The notes: generated from the sequence alone by a model not told the origin. 64,000 nucleotides of DNA from Symbiobacterium thermophilum IAM 14863 (GCF_000009905.1 NC_006177.1:2790001-2854000), one strand, 5' to 3'; counted from the stretch's first letter, positions 42,852-51,609 are shown. Program-made: numbers and translations.

Positions 42852-44573
42852 ATGAGGATGAGGCATCGCGTCGCCATCGTCGGCGGCGGCCTGGCCGGGC
42901 TGCGGGCCGCGATCGCGGTCCACGACGGCGGCGTGAAGGATGTGGCGATCATCTCCCAGCTGCCGCCGGTGCGTTCGCACTCGGTGGCCGCCGCCGGCGG
43001 CATCAACGGCTCTCTGGGCAACCACCCCGACGGCCGGGACGACAACTGGGAGAAGCACGCCTTCGACACCATCAAGGGCTCCGACTACCTGGCCGACCAG
43101 GACGCCGCGGAGATCCTGGCGAAGGAGGCCGTCAACGTCATCGTCGAGACGGAACACTGGGGCTGCCCGTACTCCCGGAACCCGGACGGGACCATCGCCC
43201 AGCGCCCCTTCGGCGGCGCCGGCTTCCCCCGCACCTGTTACGCGGCGGACAAGACCGGCCACGCCCTGCTGCACACCCTCTACCAGCAGGTCTTGAAGCG
43301 GGGCATCAAGATCTACCAGGAAGTGCTGGTCCTCTCCATCGTCAAGCATGAGGACCGGGCCGTGGGCCTGGTCGTGATGGACATCGTGAGCGGCGAGGTC
43401 GGCACCGTGCAGGCCGACGCCATCCTGATGGCGACTGGCGGGGCCGGCAAGATCTACGCGCACTCCACCAACAACCTGCTCAACACCGGCCTCGGCATGG
43501 CCCTCGCCTACTGGGCCGGGGTGCCGCTGAAGGACATGGAGTTCATCCAGTTCCATCCCACCGGCCTCTGGGGCACCAACATCCTGATGACCGAGGGCTG
43601 CCGCGGCGAGGGCGGTTACCTGGTGAACAACCAGGGCGAGCGTTTCATGGCCCGGTACGCCCCCAAGGCCATGGAGCTGGGCCCGCGGGACATCGTCGCC
43701 CGCTCGATCCTCACCGAGATCCTGGAGGGGCGGGGCTTCAACCAGGGCGGCCCCGGCGGCGGGTATGTCCACCTGGACCTGCGCCACCTGGGCGAGGCGA
43801 AGATCAACGAGCGGCTGCCCGAGGTGCGGGAAATCTGCCGGAACTTCGCCGGCATCGACCCGGTCTACGAGCCGATCCCCGTGCAGCCCAGCCAGCACTA
43901 CACCATGGGCGGCATCGACACCAACATCCACGGCGCGGCCCGGCTGAAGGGGCTGTACGCCGCCGGCGAGTGCGCCTGCGTCAGCGTCCACGGCGCCAAC
44001 CGGCTGGGCGGCAACTCGTTGCTGGACACCATCGTCTTCGGCAAGCTGTCGGGCCAGCACATGGCCCAGTACGTCCAGGAGGATCCGGTGAAGGCGAACG
44101 TCGACGCCGTGCTCGACGAGGCGCAGAAGGCGGTGGAGGCCCGGTTCCGGGAGCTGTTCGACGGCCCGGGCACCGAGAGCGAGGCCGTCCTGCGGGTCGA
44201 GCTGCAGGAGAACATGTTCAACAACGTCGGCATCTTCCGCGACGAGGCGTCGCTCACCGCGGGGCTCGCCAAGGTGCGGGAGCTGCGGGAGCGGTACAAG
44301 GGCGTGAAGGTGCGCCACACCGGCAAGGTCTACAACATGGAGCTGATCCGGGCCTACGAACTGCGGGGCATGATCGACGTGGCCGAGGCCATCGCCGCTG
44401 GCGCGCTCGCCCGCAAGGAGAGCCGCGGCTCCCACGCCCGGCGCGATTACCCCGAGCGGGACGACGCGAACTTCCTGAAGCACACCCTCGCTTACTACAC
44501 CCCGGAGGGCGTGCGGCTGGACTACTGTCCGGTCACCATCACCCGCTACCAGCCGCAGGCGCGGAAGTACTAG
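42852..44573 (+). CDS. sdhA: Succinate dehydrogenase/fumarate reductase flavoprotein subunit
   Basis: This is a 573-residue flavoprotein. The N-terminal VAIVGGGLAGLRAAIAV is the FAD-binding fold; RSHSVAAAGGINGSLGN carries the histidine for covalent FAD; IQFHPTG, TEGCRGEGG, RDIVARSI, QPSQHYTMGGIDTN and GANRLGGNSLLDTIVFGKLSG are catalytic and FAD-site motifs shared by SdhA and FrdA. Direction (succinate oxidation or fumarate reduction) cannot be decided from sequence. The length and features resemble the enzymes with two small cytochrome anchors. AGGAGGTG lies upstream. The next genes encode SdhB and the two subunits of a fumarase, so succinate to malate steps are encoded together. Confidence 0.95.
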   Translation: MRMRHRVAIVGGGLAGLRAAIAVHDGGVKDVAIISQLPPVRSHSVAAAGGINGSLGNHPDGRDDNWEKHAFDTIKGSDYLADQDAAEILAKEAVNVIVETEHWGCPYSRNPDGTIAQRPFGGAGFPRTCYAADKTGHALLHTLYQQVLKRGIKIYQEVLVLSIVKHEDRAVGLVVMDIVSGEVGTVQADAILMATGGAGKIYAHSTNNLLNTGLGMALAYWAGVPLKDMEFIQFHPTGLWGTNILMTEGCRGEGGYLVNNQGERFMARYAPKAMELGPRDIVARSILTEILEGRGFNQGGPGGGYVHLDLRHLGEAKINERLPEVREICRNFAGIDPVYEPIPVQPSQHYTMGGIDTNIHGAARLKGLYAAGECACVSVHGANRLGGNSLLDTIVFGKLSGQHMAQYVQEDPVKANVDAVLDEAQKAVEARFRELFDGPGTESEAVLRVELQENMFNNVGIFRDEASLTAGLAKVRELRERYKGVKVRHTGKVYNMELIRAYELRGMIDVAEAIAAGALARKESRGSHARRDYPERDDANFLKHTLAYYTPEGVRLDYCPVTITRYQPQARKY

Positions 44574-44593
44574 AGGGGGGTGTGACTAGAGCC

Positions 44594-45313
44594 ATGAAGG
44601 ATTTCAAGCTGAGGGTCTTCCGCTACGACCCCGAGAAGGATGAGAAGCAGCACTACGATACCTTCACGGTGGAGTACCGCGACGGCATGACCGTCCTCGA
44701 GGCGCTGCTCTGGGTGTTCGAGAAGAAGGACCCCTCCCTGGCCTTCCGCTACAGCTGCCGCGAGGCGATCTGCGGCTCCTGCGCCATGTACATCTCGGGC
44801 CGGTACGCGCTGGCCTGCCGGGTGCAGGTGAAGGACGCCCTGGAGGGCGACACCGTGACCGTCTCCCCCCTGCCGCACATGCGGGTCATCAAGGACCTGG
44901 TGGTGGACCAGACCAAGTTCTGGGAGAACTACGCCCGGGTCAAGCCGTGGCTGATCAACGACAATCCGCCCCCCGAGCGGGAGCGGCTGCAGAGCCCGGA
45001 GGACCGGGCGAAGTACAACATGGAGATCGACTGCATCCTCTGCGGCGCCTGCTTCTCCTCGTGCCCGAGCGGCGCCAACAACGAGGAGTACCTGGGGCCG
45101 CACGCCCTGGTCTGGGCCTCCCGGTTCTTCCACGACACGCGCGACACCGCCAAGCGGGAGCGGCTGGAGATCGTCGCCTCCGAGTACGGCGTGTTCCGCT
45201 GCCACACGATCTTCAACTGCGTGGAGGCCTGTCCGAAGCACATCAACCCCACCGAGGCAATCCAGAAGCTGAAGAAGGCTGCGATGGCGTACAAGATGGG
45301 CCTGCTGAAGTAA
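44594..45313 (+). CDS. sdhB: Succinate dehydrogenase/fumarate reductase iron-sulfur subunit
   Basis: This 239-residue protein has an N-terminal plant-type ferredoxin domain with CREAICGSCAMYISGRYALAC (2Fe-2S) and a C-terminal domain with CILCGACFSSCP and CHTIFNCVEACPKHINP, the ligands of the 4Fe-4S and 3Fe-4S clusters. It transfers electrons between FAD and the quinone/heme anchors. The ATG at 44594 is preceded by AGAGGGGGG at a long spacing (13); an in-frame GTG at 44582 is closer but too near the ribosome site. It sits between sdhA and the fumarase alpha gene in one operon. Confidence 0.95.
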   Translation: MKDFKLRVFRYDPEKDEKQHYDTFTVEYRDGMTVLEALLWVFEKKDPSLAFRYSCREAICGSCAMYISGRYALACRVQVKDALEGDTVTVSPLPHMRVIKDLVVDQTKFWENYARVKPWLINDNPPPERERLQSPEDRAKYNMEIDCILCGACFSSCPSGANNEEYLGPHALVWASRFFHDTRDTAKRERLEIVASEYGVFRCHTIFNCVEACPKHINPTEAIQKLKKAAMAYKMGLLK

Positions 45314-45331
45314 CCGGAGGGGGGTATCATC

Positions 45332-46174
45332 GTGCGCGAGCTCCACGTGGACCAGGTGGCGGAGGCGGTCTCCAACCTGGTCATGGAGGCCAACTACGTC
45401 CTCGAGCCGGACGTCGCCGCCGCGCTGGAGAAGGCCCGCTGCGACGAGCAGTCGGCGGCGGGGCGGGCCGTGCTCGAGCAGCTGGTGGAGAACGCGGATC
45501 TGGCCCGCAACGAACGGGTACCGATGTGCCAGGATACCGGGAACGCGCTGGTCTTTCTCGAGGTGGGACAGGACCTGCACGTGGTGGGCGGCGACCTGTA
45601 CGAGGCCGTGAACCGGGGCGTGCGCAAGGGCTACACCGACGGCTACCTGCGCAAATCCATCGTCGACGACCCGCTGCGGCGCAAGAACACCGGCGACAAC
45701 ACTCCCGCGTTCATCTACACCGACATCGTCCCCGGGGACAGGCTCCGCATCCGGGTGGCCACCAAGGGCGGCGGCGCCGAGAACATGGGCCAGTTGAAGA
45801 TGCTCCCGCCCTCGGCAGGCTGGGAGGGGGCGAAGCGGTTCATCGTCGAGGCCGTGGCGGCCGCCGGCCCCAACGCCTGCCCGCCGGTCCTGGTCGGCGT
45901 GGGCATCGGCGGCAACTTCGACAAGGTCGCCCTGTTGGCCAAGAAGGCGCTGCTGCGGCCCGTGGGCGAGCCCAACCCCGACCCCGCGTGGGCGGCCCGG
46001 GAGCAGGAGCTGCTGGCGGAGATCAACAAGCTGGGCATCGGCCCGATGGGCCTGGGCGGCAGGGTGACGGCGTTCGCCGTGCACATCGAGACCATGCCCT
46101 GCCACATCACCGCCCTGCCGGTCGCCGTCAACATCGACTGCCACGCCCACCGGCACAAGGAGGTGGTGCTGTAA
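45332..46174 (+). CDS. Class I (iron-sulfur) fumarate hydratase, alpha subunit
   Basis: This is a 280-residue protein of the fumarase/L(+)-tartrate dehydratase alpha family. NERVPMCQDTGNALVFLEVGQ holds the first cluster cysteine; ATKGGGAENMGQLKMLPPSAGW, AGPNACPPVLVGVGIGGNFDKVALLAKKAL and HIETMPCHITALPVAVNIDCHAHRH follow in family order, giving three candidate 4Fe-4S ligands. With the beta subunit it interconverts fumarate and malate. GGAGGGGGG precedes the GTG start. The stop codon overlaps the beta-subunit ATG. Tartrate dehydratase activity is an alternative, but the sdh context argues for fumarase. Confidence 0.92.
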   Translation: MRELHVDQVAEAVSNLVMEANYVLEPDVAAALEKARCDEQSAAGRAVLEQLVENADLARNERVPMCQDTGNALVFLEVGQDLHVVGGDLYEAVNRGVRKGYTDGYLRKSIVDDPLRRKNTGDNTPAFIYTDIVPGDRLRIRVATKGGGAENMGQLKMLPPSAGWEGAKRFIVEAVAAAGPNACPPVLVGVGIGGNFDKVALLAKKALLRPVGEPNPDPAWAAREQELLAEINKLGIGPMGLGGRVTAFAVHIETMPCHITALPVAVNIDCHAHRHKEVVL

Positions 46175-46749
46175 TGGCCAAGCATTACGTCACCACGCCG
46201 ATTTCCCCGGAGCAGGCGAAGGCGATCCGCTCCGGCGATGAGGTCTATATCACCGGAACCATCTATACGGCACGCGACGCGGCCCATAAGCGGATGGTCG
46301 AGGATCTGGAGGCGGGGCGCCCGCTGCCCTTCGATCCGCAGGGCGCCGTCATCTACTACGTCGGCCCCACCCCGCCGAAGCCCGGCCAGGTGATCGGCTC
46401 CGCCGGGCCTACCACCTCCTACCGTATGGATAAGTACACCCCGACCATGCTGAAGCTGGGGGTGAAGGCGGTCATCGGCAAGGGCTACCGGGGCCCCGAG
46501 GTGAAGTCCGCCCTGGTGGAGAACGGGGCCCTGTACCTGGCCGCCACCGGCGGCGCCGGGGCGCTGCTGGCCAAGCGCATCGAGGCGGCCGAGGTCGTCG
46601 CCTACGAGGACCTGGGCCCCGAGGCGATCCGGAAGCTGACGGTGAAGGACTTCCCCGCCATCTGTATCCACGACGCCCACGGCGGCGACCTGTACCGGGA
46701 CGGCCAGTCGGAGTGGGTCGCGCCCGACGCCATGGTGAAGCCGCGGTGA
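46174..46749 (+). CDS. Class I fumarate hydratase, beta subunit
   Basis: This 191-residue partner subunit starts with MAKHYVTTPISPEQAKAIRS and has the conserved RSGDEVYITGTIYTARDAAHKRM, GAVIYYVGPTPPKPGQVIGSAGPTTSYRMDKYTPTMLKLGVKAVIGKGYRG and AVYLAATGG-like sections of the fumarase C-terminal/TtdB family. The ATG overlaps the alpha stop (TAATG), typical of coupled, stoichiometric synthesis. It is the last gene of the sdhCDAB-fumarase operon and is followed by a bidirectional hairpin. Confidence 0.92.
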   Translation: MAKHYVTTPISPEQAKAIRSGDEVYITGTIYTARDAAHKRMVEDLEAGRPLPFDPQGAVIYYVGPTPPKPGQVIGSAGPTTSYRMDKYTPTMLKLGVKAVIGKGYRGPEVKSALVENGALYLAATGGAGALLAKRIEAAEVVAYEDLGPEAIRKLTVKDFPAICIHDAHGGDLYRDGQSEWVAPDAMVKPR

Positions 46750-46780
46750 GCGGCCGGTTGCGAGCTGCATAACGGTGAGT

Positions 46781-46810
46781 GAGGACCGCCGGCCTTGGCC
46801 GGCGGTCCTC
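46781..46810. terminator. Hairpin between the fumarase and comA genes
   Basis: GAGGACCGCCGGCC and GGCCGGCGGTCCTC are perfect inverted arms separated by two bases, giving a 12-bp stem after loop formation, between convergent genes. No T-run. Confidence 0.6.
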
Positions 46811-46851
46811 ATCGACCGTGCGGGGCTCCCGGTCGCCCTACGGCGCCTGGC

Positions 46852-47670
46852 TCACCGGGCCGCCGGCCGCGCGCCTTCGATCGCCAACCGCAGCGTGTCG
46901 CCCCGCAGGCCGCAGCGCAGCGCCTCCAGGGCGATCACCTCCTCCGGCGGCACGTTGCCCAGGTTCACGTTGACGCCGAAGCGCGCGATCAACTCCTCCT
47001 GCTGCGCCTTCAGGGGCGCCTCCCAGATGATCGCACCGGGATCCGGCAGACCGGCCACCAGCCGCTCCAGGAGCCCCAGCTTCAGGCGGCCTTCACGGTC
47101 GTAGAGGCCGACGCCCTTCCCCGACTCGCGGCCTTCCACGATCACCTTCGCGGCGCCCGCGGCCAGGTCCGCCTCGATCCGGGACAGCGCTGCCGCGGGG
47201 TCAAGCTCCTGGCTACCGTCTTTCTTTCCCACCTCGGTGATGACGGTGAAGCCCATGTTCCTGGCCGCGCGGATCGCGCGCTCCCGGTCCCGGTGGTCGA
47301 GGTCAATGGTGCCCTCGCTGACCTCCACCGCGCGGAAGCCCAGGTCCCACGTGGCGGCCAGGAAGGCTTCCAGCCGGCCCTGGAGCAGGGCCGCCTCGAG
47401 GAACGTCCCCCCCGGATAGGGTTCCACGCCGCAGCCGCGAATCAAGGCCACCTTCTCCCGGAGGATCCGCTCCGGGTAGAGGGCGGCCGTGCCGAAGCCC
47501 AGCTTGATGAAGTCGATGTACTCCCCCGCCAGCTCCAGCAGGGCACGGGTCGGACCGAGGCCCAACCCCTTGTCGATGACCATGGTCAGCCCCACGCTCC
47601 GGGGCTTGCGCGCCCGCCCCGGCAGGGGGTCGCGGATCACGCCTGCGTATGCGCGCACGTCCTGACTCAC
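46852..47670 (-). CDS. comA: Phosphosulfolactate synthase
   Basis: This is a 272-residue (beta/alpha)8 enzyme of the ComA family, which adds sulfite to phosphoenolpyruvate to form (R)-phosphosulfolactate. It has the family blocks RKPRSVGLTMVIDKGLGLGPTRALLELAGEYIDFIKLGFGTAALYPE, IRGCGVEPYPGGTFLEAALLQG, VEVSEGTIDLDHRDRERAIRAA, ITEVGKKDGS and AKVIVEGRESGKGVGLYD. Methanogens use it for coenzyme M; in Bacillus a homologue (YitD) leads to sulfolactate stored in spores, which fits a spore-former. GTG at 47670 is chosen because GGAGG lies upstream and the conserved region follows. It appears to be a single-gene unit; no other sulfolactate genes are visible. Confidence 0.9.
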   Translation of the reverse strand: MSQDVRAYAGVIRDPLPGRARKPRSVGLTMVIDKGLGLGPTRALLELAGEYIDFIKLGFGTAALYPERILREKVALIRGCGVEPYPGGTFLEAALLQGRLEAFLAATWDLGFRAVEVSEGTIDLDHRDRERAIRAARNMGFTVITEVGKKDGSQELDPAAALSRIEADLAAGAAKVIVEGRESGKGVGLYDREGRLKLGLLERLVAGLPDPGAIIWEAPLKAQQEELIARFGVNVNLGNVPPEEVIALEALRCGLRGDTLRLAIEGARPAAR

Positions 47671-47806
47671 GCCCGGCCTCCTCCACTCTGGCTGCGCAGG
47701 CACTGGCCCGCGCATTCTCCCCTGCAGGGTATGAGGCGGATGAGCCGGACGTGTGCGGGGCAGCGGCCGTCGGCCCCGGCCGGCCGCGCGGCGCCGGCCC
47801 GCCGGA

Positions 47807-48295
47807 TCACCCTTCCGGCGGCCAGGCGCCCTGCAGCTTGCGGATCAGGATGATCTGCCCCGTGTGGTAGGCGTCGTGCATCACCCACGCGGCCAGCGAG
47901 TCGGCGACGGTACCCATGTTTGGCAGCGGCCGGTCCAGGTCCGACTCGGACAGGTCAGCCAGCGCCGCGCGCAGCTCCTCGGCGATCTGCCGGGTTTGCG
48001 CGACAAGAGCATGCCAGCCGTCCTCGTCGTTGGGATCCCCCTGGGATCCGAAGGTCTCCTCGTTCTCCAGCACCGGTGTGTCCGGCGAGACACCGGTGAT
48101 GCGGCGCAGCATGTACGTATTCCAGTAGTTGAGGTGGTTCAGGATCTGCCAGATCGTAAGCCCCCCGACGAGAGGCCGCCACGCCGCTTCCCTGGCCGTC
48201 AGCCCCCGCAGGGCCTCCTCCAGGGGCACGAACCAGCCCTCCCGGTTCCAGGCGAACTCGCGCATCCGCCCCAGCAGCTCGACCCGTCCCTGCAC
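47807..48295 (-). CDS. DinB-like helical-bundle protein
   Basis: This 162-residue protein shows the four-helix DinB/YfiT pattern with three spaced metal-binding histidines: WQILNHLNYWNTYMLRR, then QIAEELRAALADLSESDLDRPL, and AAWVMHDAYHTGQIILIRKLQG, where HDAYHTGQI is the family hallmark. Family members include bacillithiol transferase (BstA) and other thiol transferases as well as many of unknown role; the metal is often Zn or Ni. Function here is not assignable. No strong neighbour link: comA lies downstream and a PH-domain gene upstream on the same strand. Confidence 0.85.
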   Translation of the reverse strand: MQGRVELLGRMREFAWNREGWFVPLEEALRGLTAREAAWRPLVGGLTIWQILNHLNYWNTYMLRRITGVSPDTPVLENEETFGSQGDPNDEDGWHALVAQTRQIAEELRAALADLSESDLDRPLPNMGTVADSLAAWVMHDAYHTGQIILIRKLQGAWPPEG

Positions 48296-48342
48296 TTGTT
48301 CTCACTCCCTCACAGCGTACGCTCTGCTTCCACCTGCCGCCC

Positions 48343-49218
48343 TCAGCCCATCCGCTTCCTGAGCTCCGCCACGAACCGCTCGTCCTCCTCCGGCGTGATG
48401 CCGATCGTCCGGTCGTCCCGCAGCCGGAGCAGGACCAGCGGCTTCATCCGGGTGCAGTAAAGGTAGAGATTGGGCCCGGCGTCCGGCCAGCGGAACTTGC
48501 CCCACAGCAGGCTCCCCACGGCGGTACCGTAGATGCGGATCGGATAGCCCTTGGGCGAGGCCACCTCCACCCGCTCCACGTCGGCATAGCGCACCTGCAC
48601 CGGTCGGAAGCCGGTGCGGATGGTCAGCCCGTCTGGCCCCAGCTCGTACCGCAGCGTCTGCGGGAAGCGGCTCGGCAGGCCCACGGCGTACAGCGTCGTC
48701 GGAACGGCCACAGCGACCAGGAGAAGCGGAATGAGCATGGAGGCCGCGGCCGTTCCCGAGCCGCCCGCGGGGGAGAAGCCGGCGGGCAGCCGCGACCTCA
48801 GCGCGTCCGTGAACGCGTCGGGGTTCTCCGGGGTCACGCCGTAGCGGCCGTCCGCGGTGTCCACGACCACCAGCGTTTCCAGCCGGGTTGCGTAGAGCGT
48901 GATGTCCCCGGTCTCGTTGAAGCGCCAGCGGCCCGTGCGCAGGTTGGGCACGGACGTGCCGAACTTGCGCACGCCCCCGGTCAGCGCCTCCGGCCGCCAG
49001 ACGCCCGTCACTTCGTCCAGCGGGATCTCCCGCGTGCTGAAGCCGCTGCGGATGCGCAGCGCCTCGGGCGTGACCTCGTACCGCATATTCAGGGCCGAAA
49101 GCATGCTGCTGGCGAGGGCGAGGACGGCCAGCGTCAGCCCGGCCAGCGTGACGAAGCTGATTCCTTTCAGGCCCTGGGAGCGTGCGGGGCGGGGTGGGTA
49201 GAACGTCTCGTTCATCAT
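48343..49218 (-). CDS. Membrane protein with two bacterial PH-like domains
   Basis: This 291-residue protein has two membrane helices (ISFVTLAGLTLAVLALASSMLSA near 20-42 and ASMLIPLLLVAVAVPTTLYAVGL near 165-187), each followed by a PH-like beta domain: MRYEVTPEALRIRSGFSTREIPLDEVTGVWRPE and LRYELGPDGLTIRTGFRPVQVRYADVERVEVAS, with YATRLETLVVVDTADG-YGVTPENPDAFTDALR matched by YCTRMKPLVLLRLRDDRTIGITPEEDERFVAELR. It is clearly an internal duplication of a helix plus bPH unit (PF10882-like). The ATG at 49218 has AGGA 8 bases upstream. Function unknown. Confidence 0.7.
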   Translation of the reverse strand: MMNETFYPPRPARSQGLKGISFVTLAGLTLAVLALASSMLSALNMRYEVTPEALRIRSGFSTREIPLDEVTGVWRPEALTGGVRKFGTSVPNLRTGRWRFNETGDITLYATRLETLVVVDTADGRYGVTPENPDAFTDALRSRLPAGFSPAGGSGTAAASMLIPLLLVAVAVPTTLYAVGLPSRFPQTLRYELGPDGLTIRTGFRPVQVRYADVERVEVASPKGYPIRIYGTAVGSLLWGKFRWPDAGPNLYLYCTRMKPLVLLRLRDDRTIGITPEEDERFVAELRKRMG

Positions 49219-49244
49219 TGCGATCATCCTGCCTGTGCGTAGAT

Positions 49245-50051
49245 TTAACCGCGGCCGGTGGCCGCCTCGGGAACCAGCGGACCGATGCGCTGGAAGAGGT
49301 ACCGCTCCACGTACGCGTCGCGGAAGCCCAGCCGCAGGTACAGCCTGCGGCCCATCGCCGTGGGCGTCAGGGCCACGTGCTCGCAGCCCATCTCCAGGGC
49401 GTCGGCGATGCAGGTCCGGATCACCGCGGTCGCCACTCCACGGCGTTGGTAGGCCGGGAGGGTGCAGAGGTTGTAGATGCCGCCCATGCGGGCGTGTGGG
49501 TAGAGGGTGCCGCCCCCCACCGGCTGCTGGCCCAGGAAGGCCACGTAGTGCCTGGCCCCCAGGGCGTCGGCGACCTCCACGCCCTTCCGGCCGGCGGCCA
49601 GGTAGTCGCCGTCGGCGCCGGGGAAGAACACCTGGCGCATGACCTGCCAGAACAGCTCCCACTGGCCCGGCAGCATGCGCACCACCCGCAGATCCGGCGA
49701 GCGGGGCGCCGGCAGCGGCGTGCCGTCCCAGACCATCACCGGCACGGTCTCCGTGCGGAAGCCCTCGCGCAGCAGGCGGTCCGCCAGGTCGGCCGGGCGG
49801 GTCGCCGGGGTGATCAGGAAGGCCACGTGGGGCAACCCGTGCTCCCAGAAGAAGGCGCGGGCCGCGGCGATCATCGCCTCCACCTGGTCGCCGTCGACCC
49901 GGATGCAGCCGACGTGGTTGTAGCGCGGATACGGTGCCGAGGGCATGAGGACCCAGCGGGCGCCAAACAGCTGCGAGGTCGACTCCCCCAGGTGCTGTTT
50001 CAGGTGCTCCTGGTTCTCCTCCCAGCGTTCGGCCACAAGGGCGACGTCCAT
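49245..50051 (-). CDS. GNAT-family N-acetyltransferase
   Basis: This 268-residue protein has one complete C-terminal GNAT domain: LRVVRMLPGQWELFWQVMRQVFF, HYVAFLGQQPVGGGTLYPHARMGGIYNLCTLPAYQRRGVATAVIRTCIADALEMGCEHVALTPTAMGRRLYLRLGFRD. The acetyl-CoA loop YQRRGVATA is intact. The N-terminal roughly 120 residues (ERWEENQEHLKQHLGE to PADLADRLLREGF) look like a degenerate second GNAT half, as in many stand-alone proteins of this size. Substrate unknown. GGGGGGAGC lies upstream of the ATG. It sits between the PH-domain gene and an MFS exporter on the same strand with gaps, so operon membership is doubtful. Confidence 0.82.
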   Translation of the reverse strand: MDVALVAERWEENQEHLKQHLGESTSQLFGARWVLMPSAPYPRYNHVGCIRVDGDQVEAMIAAARAFFWEHGLPHVAFLITPATRPADLADRLLREGFRTETVPVMVWDGTPLPAPRSPDLRVVRMLPGQWELFWQVMRQVFFPGADGDYLAAGRKGVEVADALGARHYVAFLGQQPVGGGTLYPHARMGGIYNLCTLPAYQRRGVATAVIRTCIADALEMGCEHVALTPTAMGRRLYLRLGFRDAYVERYLFQRIGPLVPEAATGRG

Positions 50052-50132
50052 GCGGCTCCCCCCACGGTTGGCCTTTTCCGTAGGAATTCGCCCCCTGGCC
50101 CCCGCTTCCCTGTAACCTGGGACAGCCGCCGG

Positions 50133-51494
50133 TCAGTGCAGCGGCGCCCGGGTCCCCAGGGGCAGGTTCGCCGGCGGTTCCCAGGCCGGGATGGCCACCT
50201 CGCCCCGGCCGCCTCCCCCCTCCCTCCGGTCCGGGCCCTGCGCCTCCGCCCCCGCCTCGTCCTCCGCCTCCACGAGCCGCTCAGGCCGGATGAGGAAGAG
50301 CGTCGCCGCCAGCGACGTGGCCAGCACGCCGGCGGAGAACCAGAAAGGCAGTGCCTCGCCGTTGCGCATCAGGGCGCCGTACAGCGGCGGCCCGAAGGCC
50401 ACGCCGATGAAGCGCACGGCGCCGTACACCGAGGTGATCATCGCCCGCTGCTCCGTCCGCGCCGACGAGGTGATCAGGTTGTTGAGGCCCGGCAGCTGCA
50501 GGCCCGTACCGATCCCGGCGACGACCAGGCCGGCGTAGAAGGCCCAGTCCGCCCGGACGAAGGCGATGAGCACGGTGCCGGCGATGGCCAGGGCCAGGCC
50601 GAGGACGACCGCCGGCTTCAGGAGCTGCCCGCGCCGCTGCAGGAAGAGCCCCGCGGCGAAGGACGTGGCCGACATGGCCAGCACCGGCCACATGATGCGG
50701 ACGCCCTTGGGCACGCCGTCGATGCCGTGAACGGTCTCCAGGTGCTCCGACAGGAACAAGAGGACGCCGAAGAGCACGAACAGCGCCACGGTGCCCGCCC
50801 AGAAGCAGGCGATCAGCGCCACCCCCTTCCGGCGGAAGATGGTCAGCACCTGGCCGAAGTACTCCCGCGCGGGCGGCGCCTTGCGCCGCGGCGGTTCCCG
50901 GGTAAGGAACCAGACCGCCAGGGCGAAGGGAACGGCCAGGACGGCGTACGCGAAGAAGACGGCCCACCAGACCAGGACCTGGCCGATCAGGGCCCCGAGG
51001 ATCGGTGAAATCACCTTGCCCAGCCCGTTGGAGGCCTCGAAGATGCCCAGGGCCGTCACCCGGCTGCCGCCCCGGAACAGGTCGCCGACGAAGGCCATGG
51101 CCACCGGGGCCGTTCCCGCTGCGCCAATGCCCTGGATGACCCGCCCGGCCATGACCACCGCAAACCCGTTGGGCCCCATCCGCCAGCCCGCCAGGCCGGA
51201 GACAATGCCCCCCAGGCCGTAGACCAGCAGGCTGGGCACCACCACCAGCTTCCGGCCGTATCGGTCCGCCAGGAAGCCGGCGACGGCGATGGCGATGCCC
51301 GCGGAGAGCGAGAACGCCGTGACGGCCAGCCCGGTGGTCGCCTTGCTGAGCCCCATCACCCGGCCCATGTCGGGCAGCACCGGGATCAGCATCGAGTTGC
51401 CCAGGACCATGATCAGCGGCACGGTGCAGAGCGCCGCCAGCTGCAGCCAGAGGTTCGTCACGGCCTGCGCCGCCGGCGCGTTTGACTGGTCCAC
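50133..51494 (-). CDS. Major facilitator superfamily exporter, drug:H+ antiporter type
   Basis: This 453-residue transporter has 12 predicted helices. Motif A between helices 2 and 3 reads GFLADRYGRKLVVV, and GRVIQGIGAAGTAPVAMAFVGDLF (helix 4/motif B, arginine of proton antiporters) and helix 5 NGLGKVISPILGALIGQ (motif C-like) indicate a 12-helix drug/H+ antiporter of the Bmr/MdtG kind. The C-terminus is a roughly 45-residue acidic/proline tail. I chose the GTG at 51494 because AGGGAGGG is 8 bases upstream; the longer frame overlaps the divergent promoter. The substrate is unknown. Confidence 0.88.
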   Translation of the reverse strand: MDQSNAPAAQAVTNLWLQLAALCTVPLIMVLGNSMLIPVLPDMGRVMGLSKATTGLAVTAFSLSAGIAIAVAGFLADRYGRKLVVVPSLLVYGLGGIVSGLAGWRMGPNGFAVVMAGRVIQGIGAAGTAPVAMAFVGDLFRGGSRVTALGIFEASNGLGKVISPILGALIGQVLVWWAVFFAYAVLAVPFALAVWFLTREPPRRKAPPAREYFGQVLTIFRRKGVALIACFWAGTVALFVLFGVLLFLSEHLETVHGIDGVPKGVRIMWPVLAMSATSFAAGLFLQRRGQLLKPAVVLGLALAIAGTVLIAFVRADWAFYAGLVVAGIGTGLQLPGLNNLITSSARTEQRAMITSVYGAVRFIGVAFGPPLYGALMRNGEALPFWFSAGVLATSLAATLFLIRPERLVEAEDEAGAEAQGPDRREGGGGRGEVAIPAWEPPANLPLGTRAPLH

Positions 51495-51512
51495 CGGCAC
51501 ATCCCTCCCTGA

Positions 51513-51531
51513 GACGATCACGTTTATCGTC
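51513..51531. promoter_or_regulatory. Inverted repeat in the leader of the MFS gene
   Basis: GACGAT-N7-ATCGTC lies just upstream of the MFS ribosome site and between the divergent MFS and DUF441 genes. It may be an operator or a leader hairpin. Confidence 0.35.
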
Positions 51532-51609
51532 CCCGAACGGCGGGCCTGCGACACCCGCCCGGCATTTTTGCCGCGCGCGGTGGATAGAATCGCATCGGGA
51601 GGGATGTCC

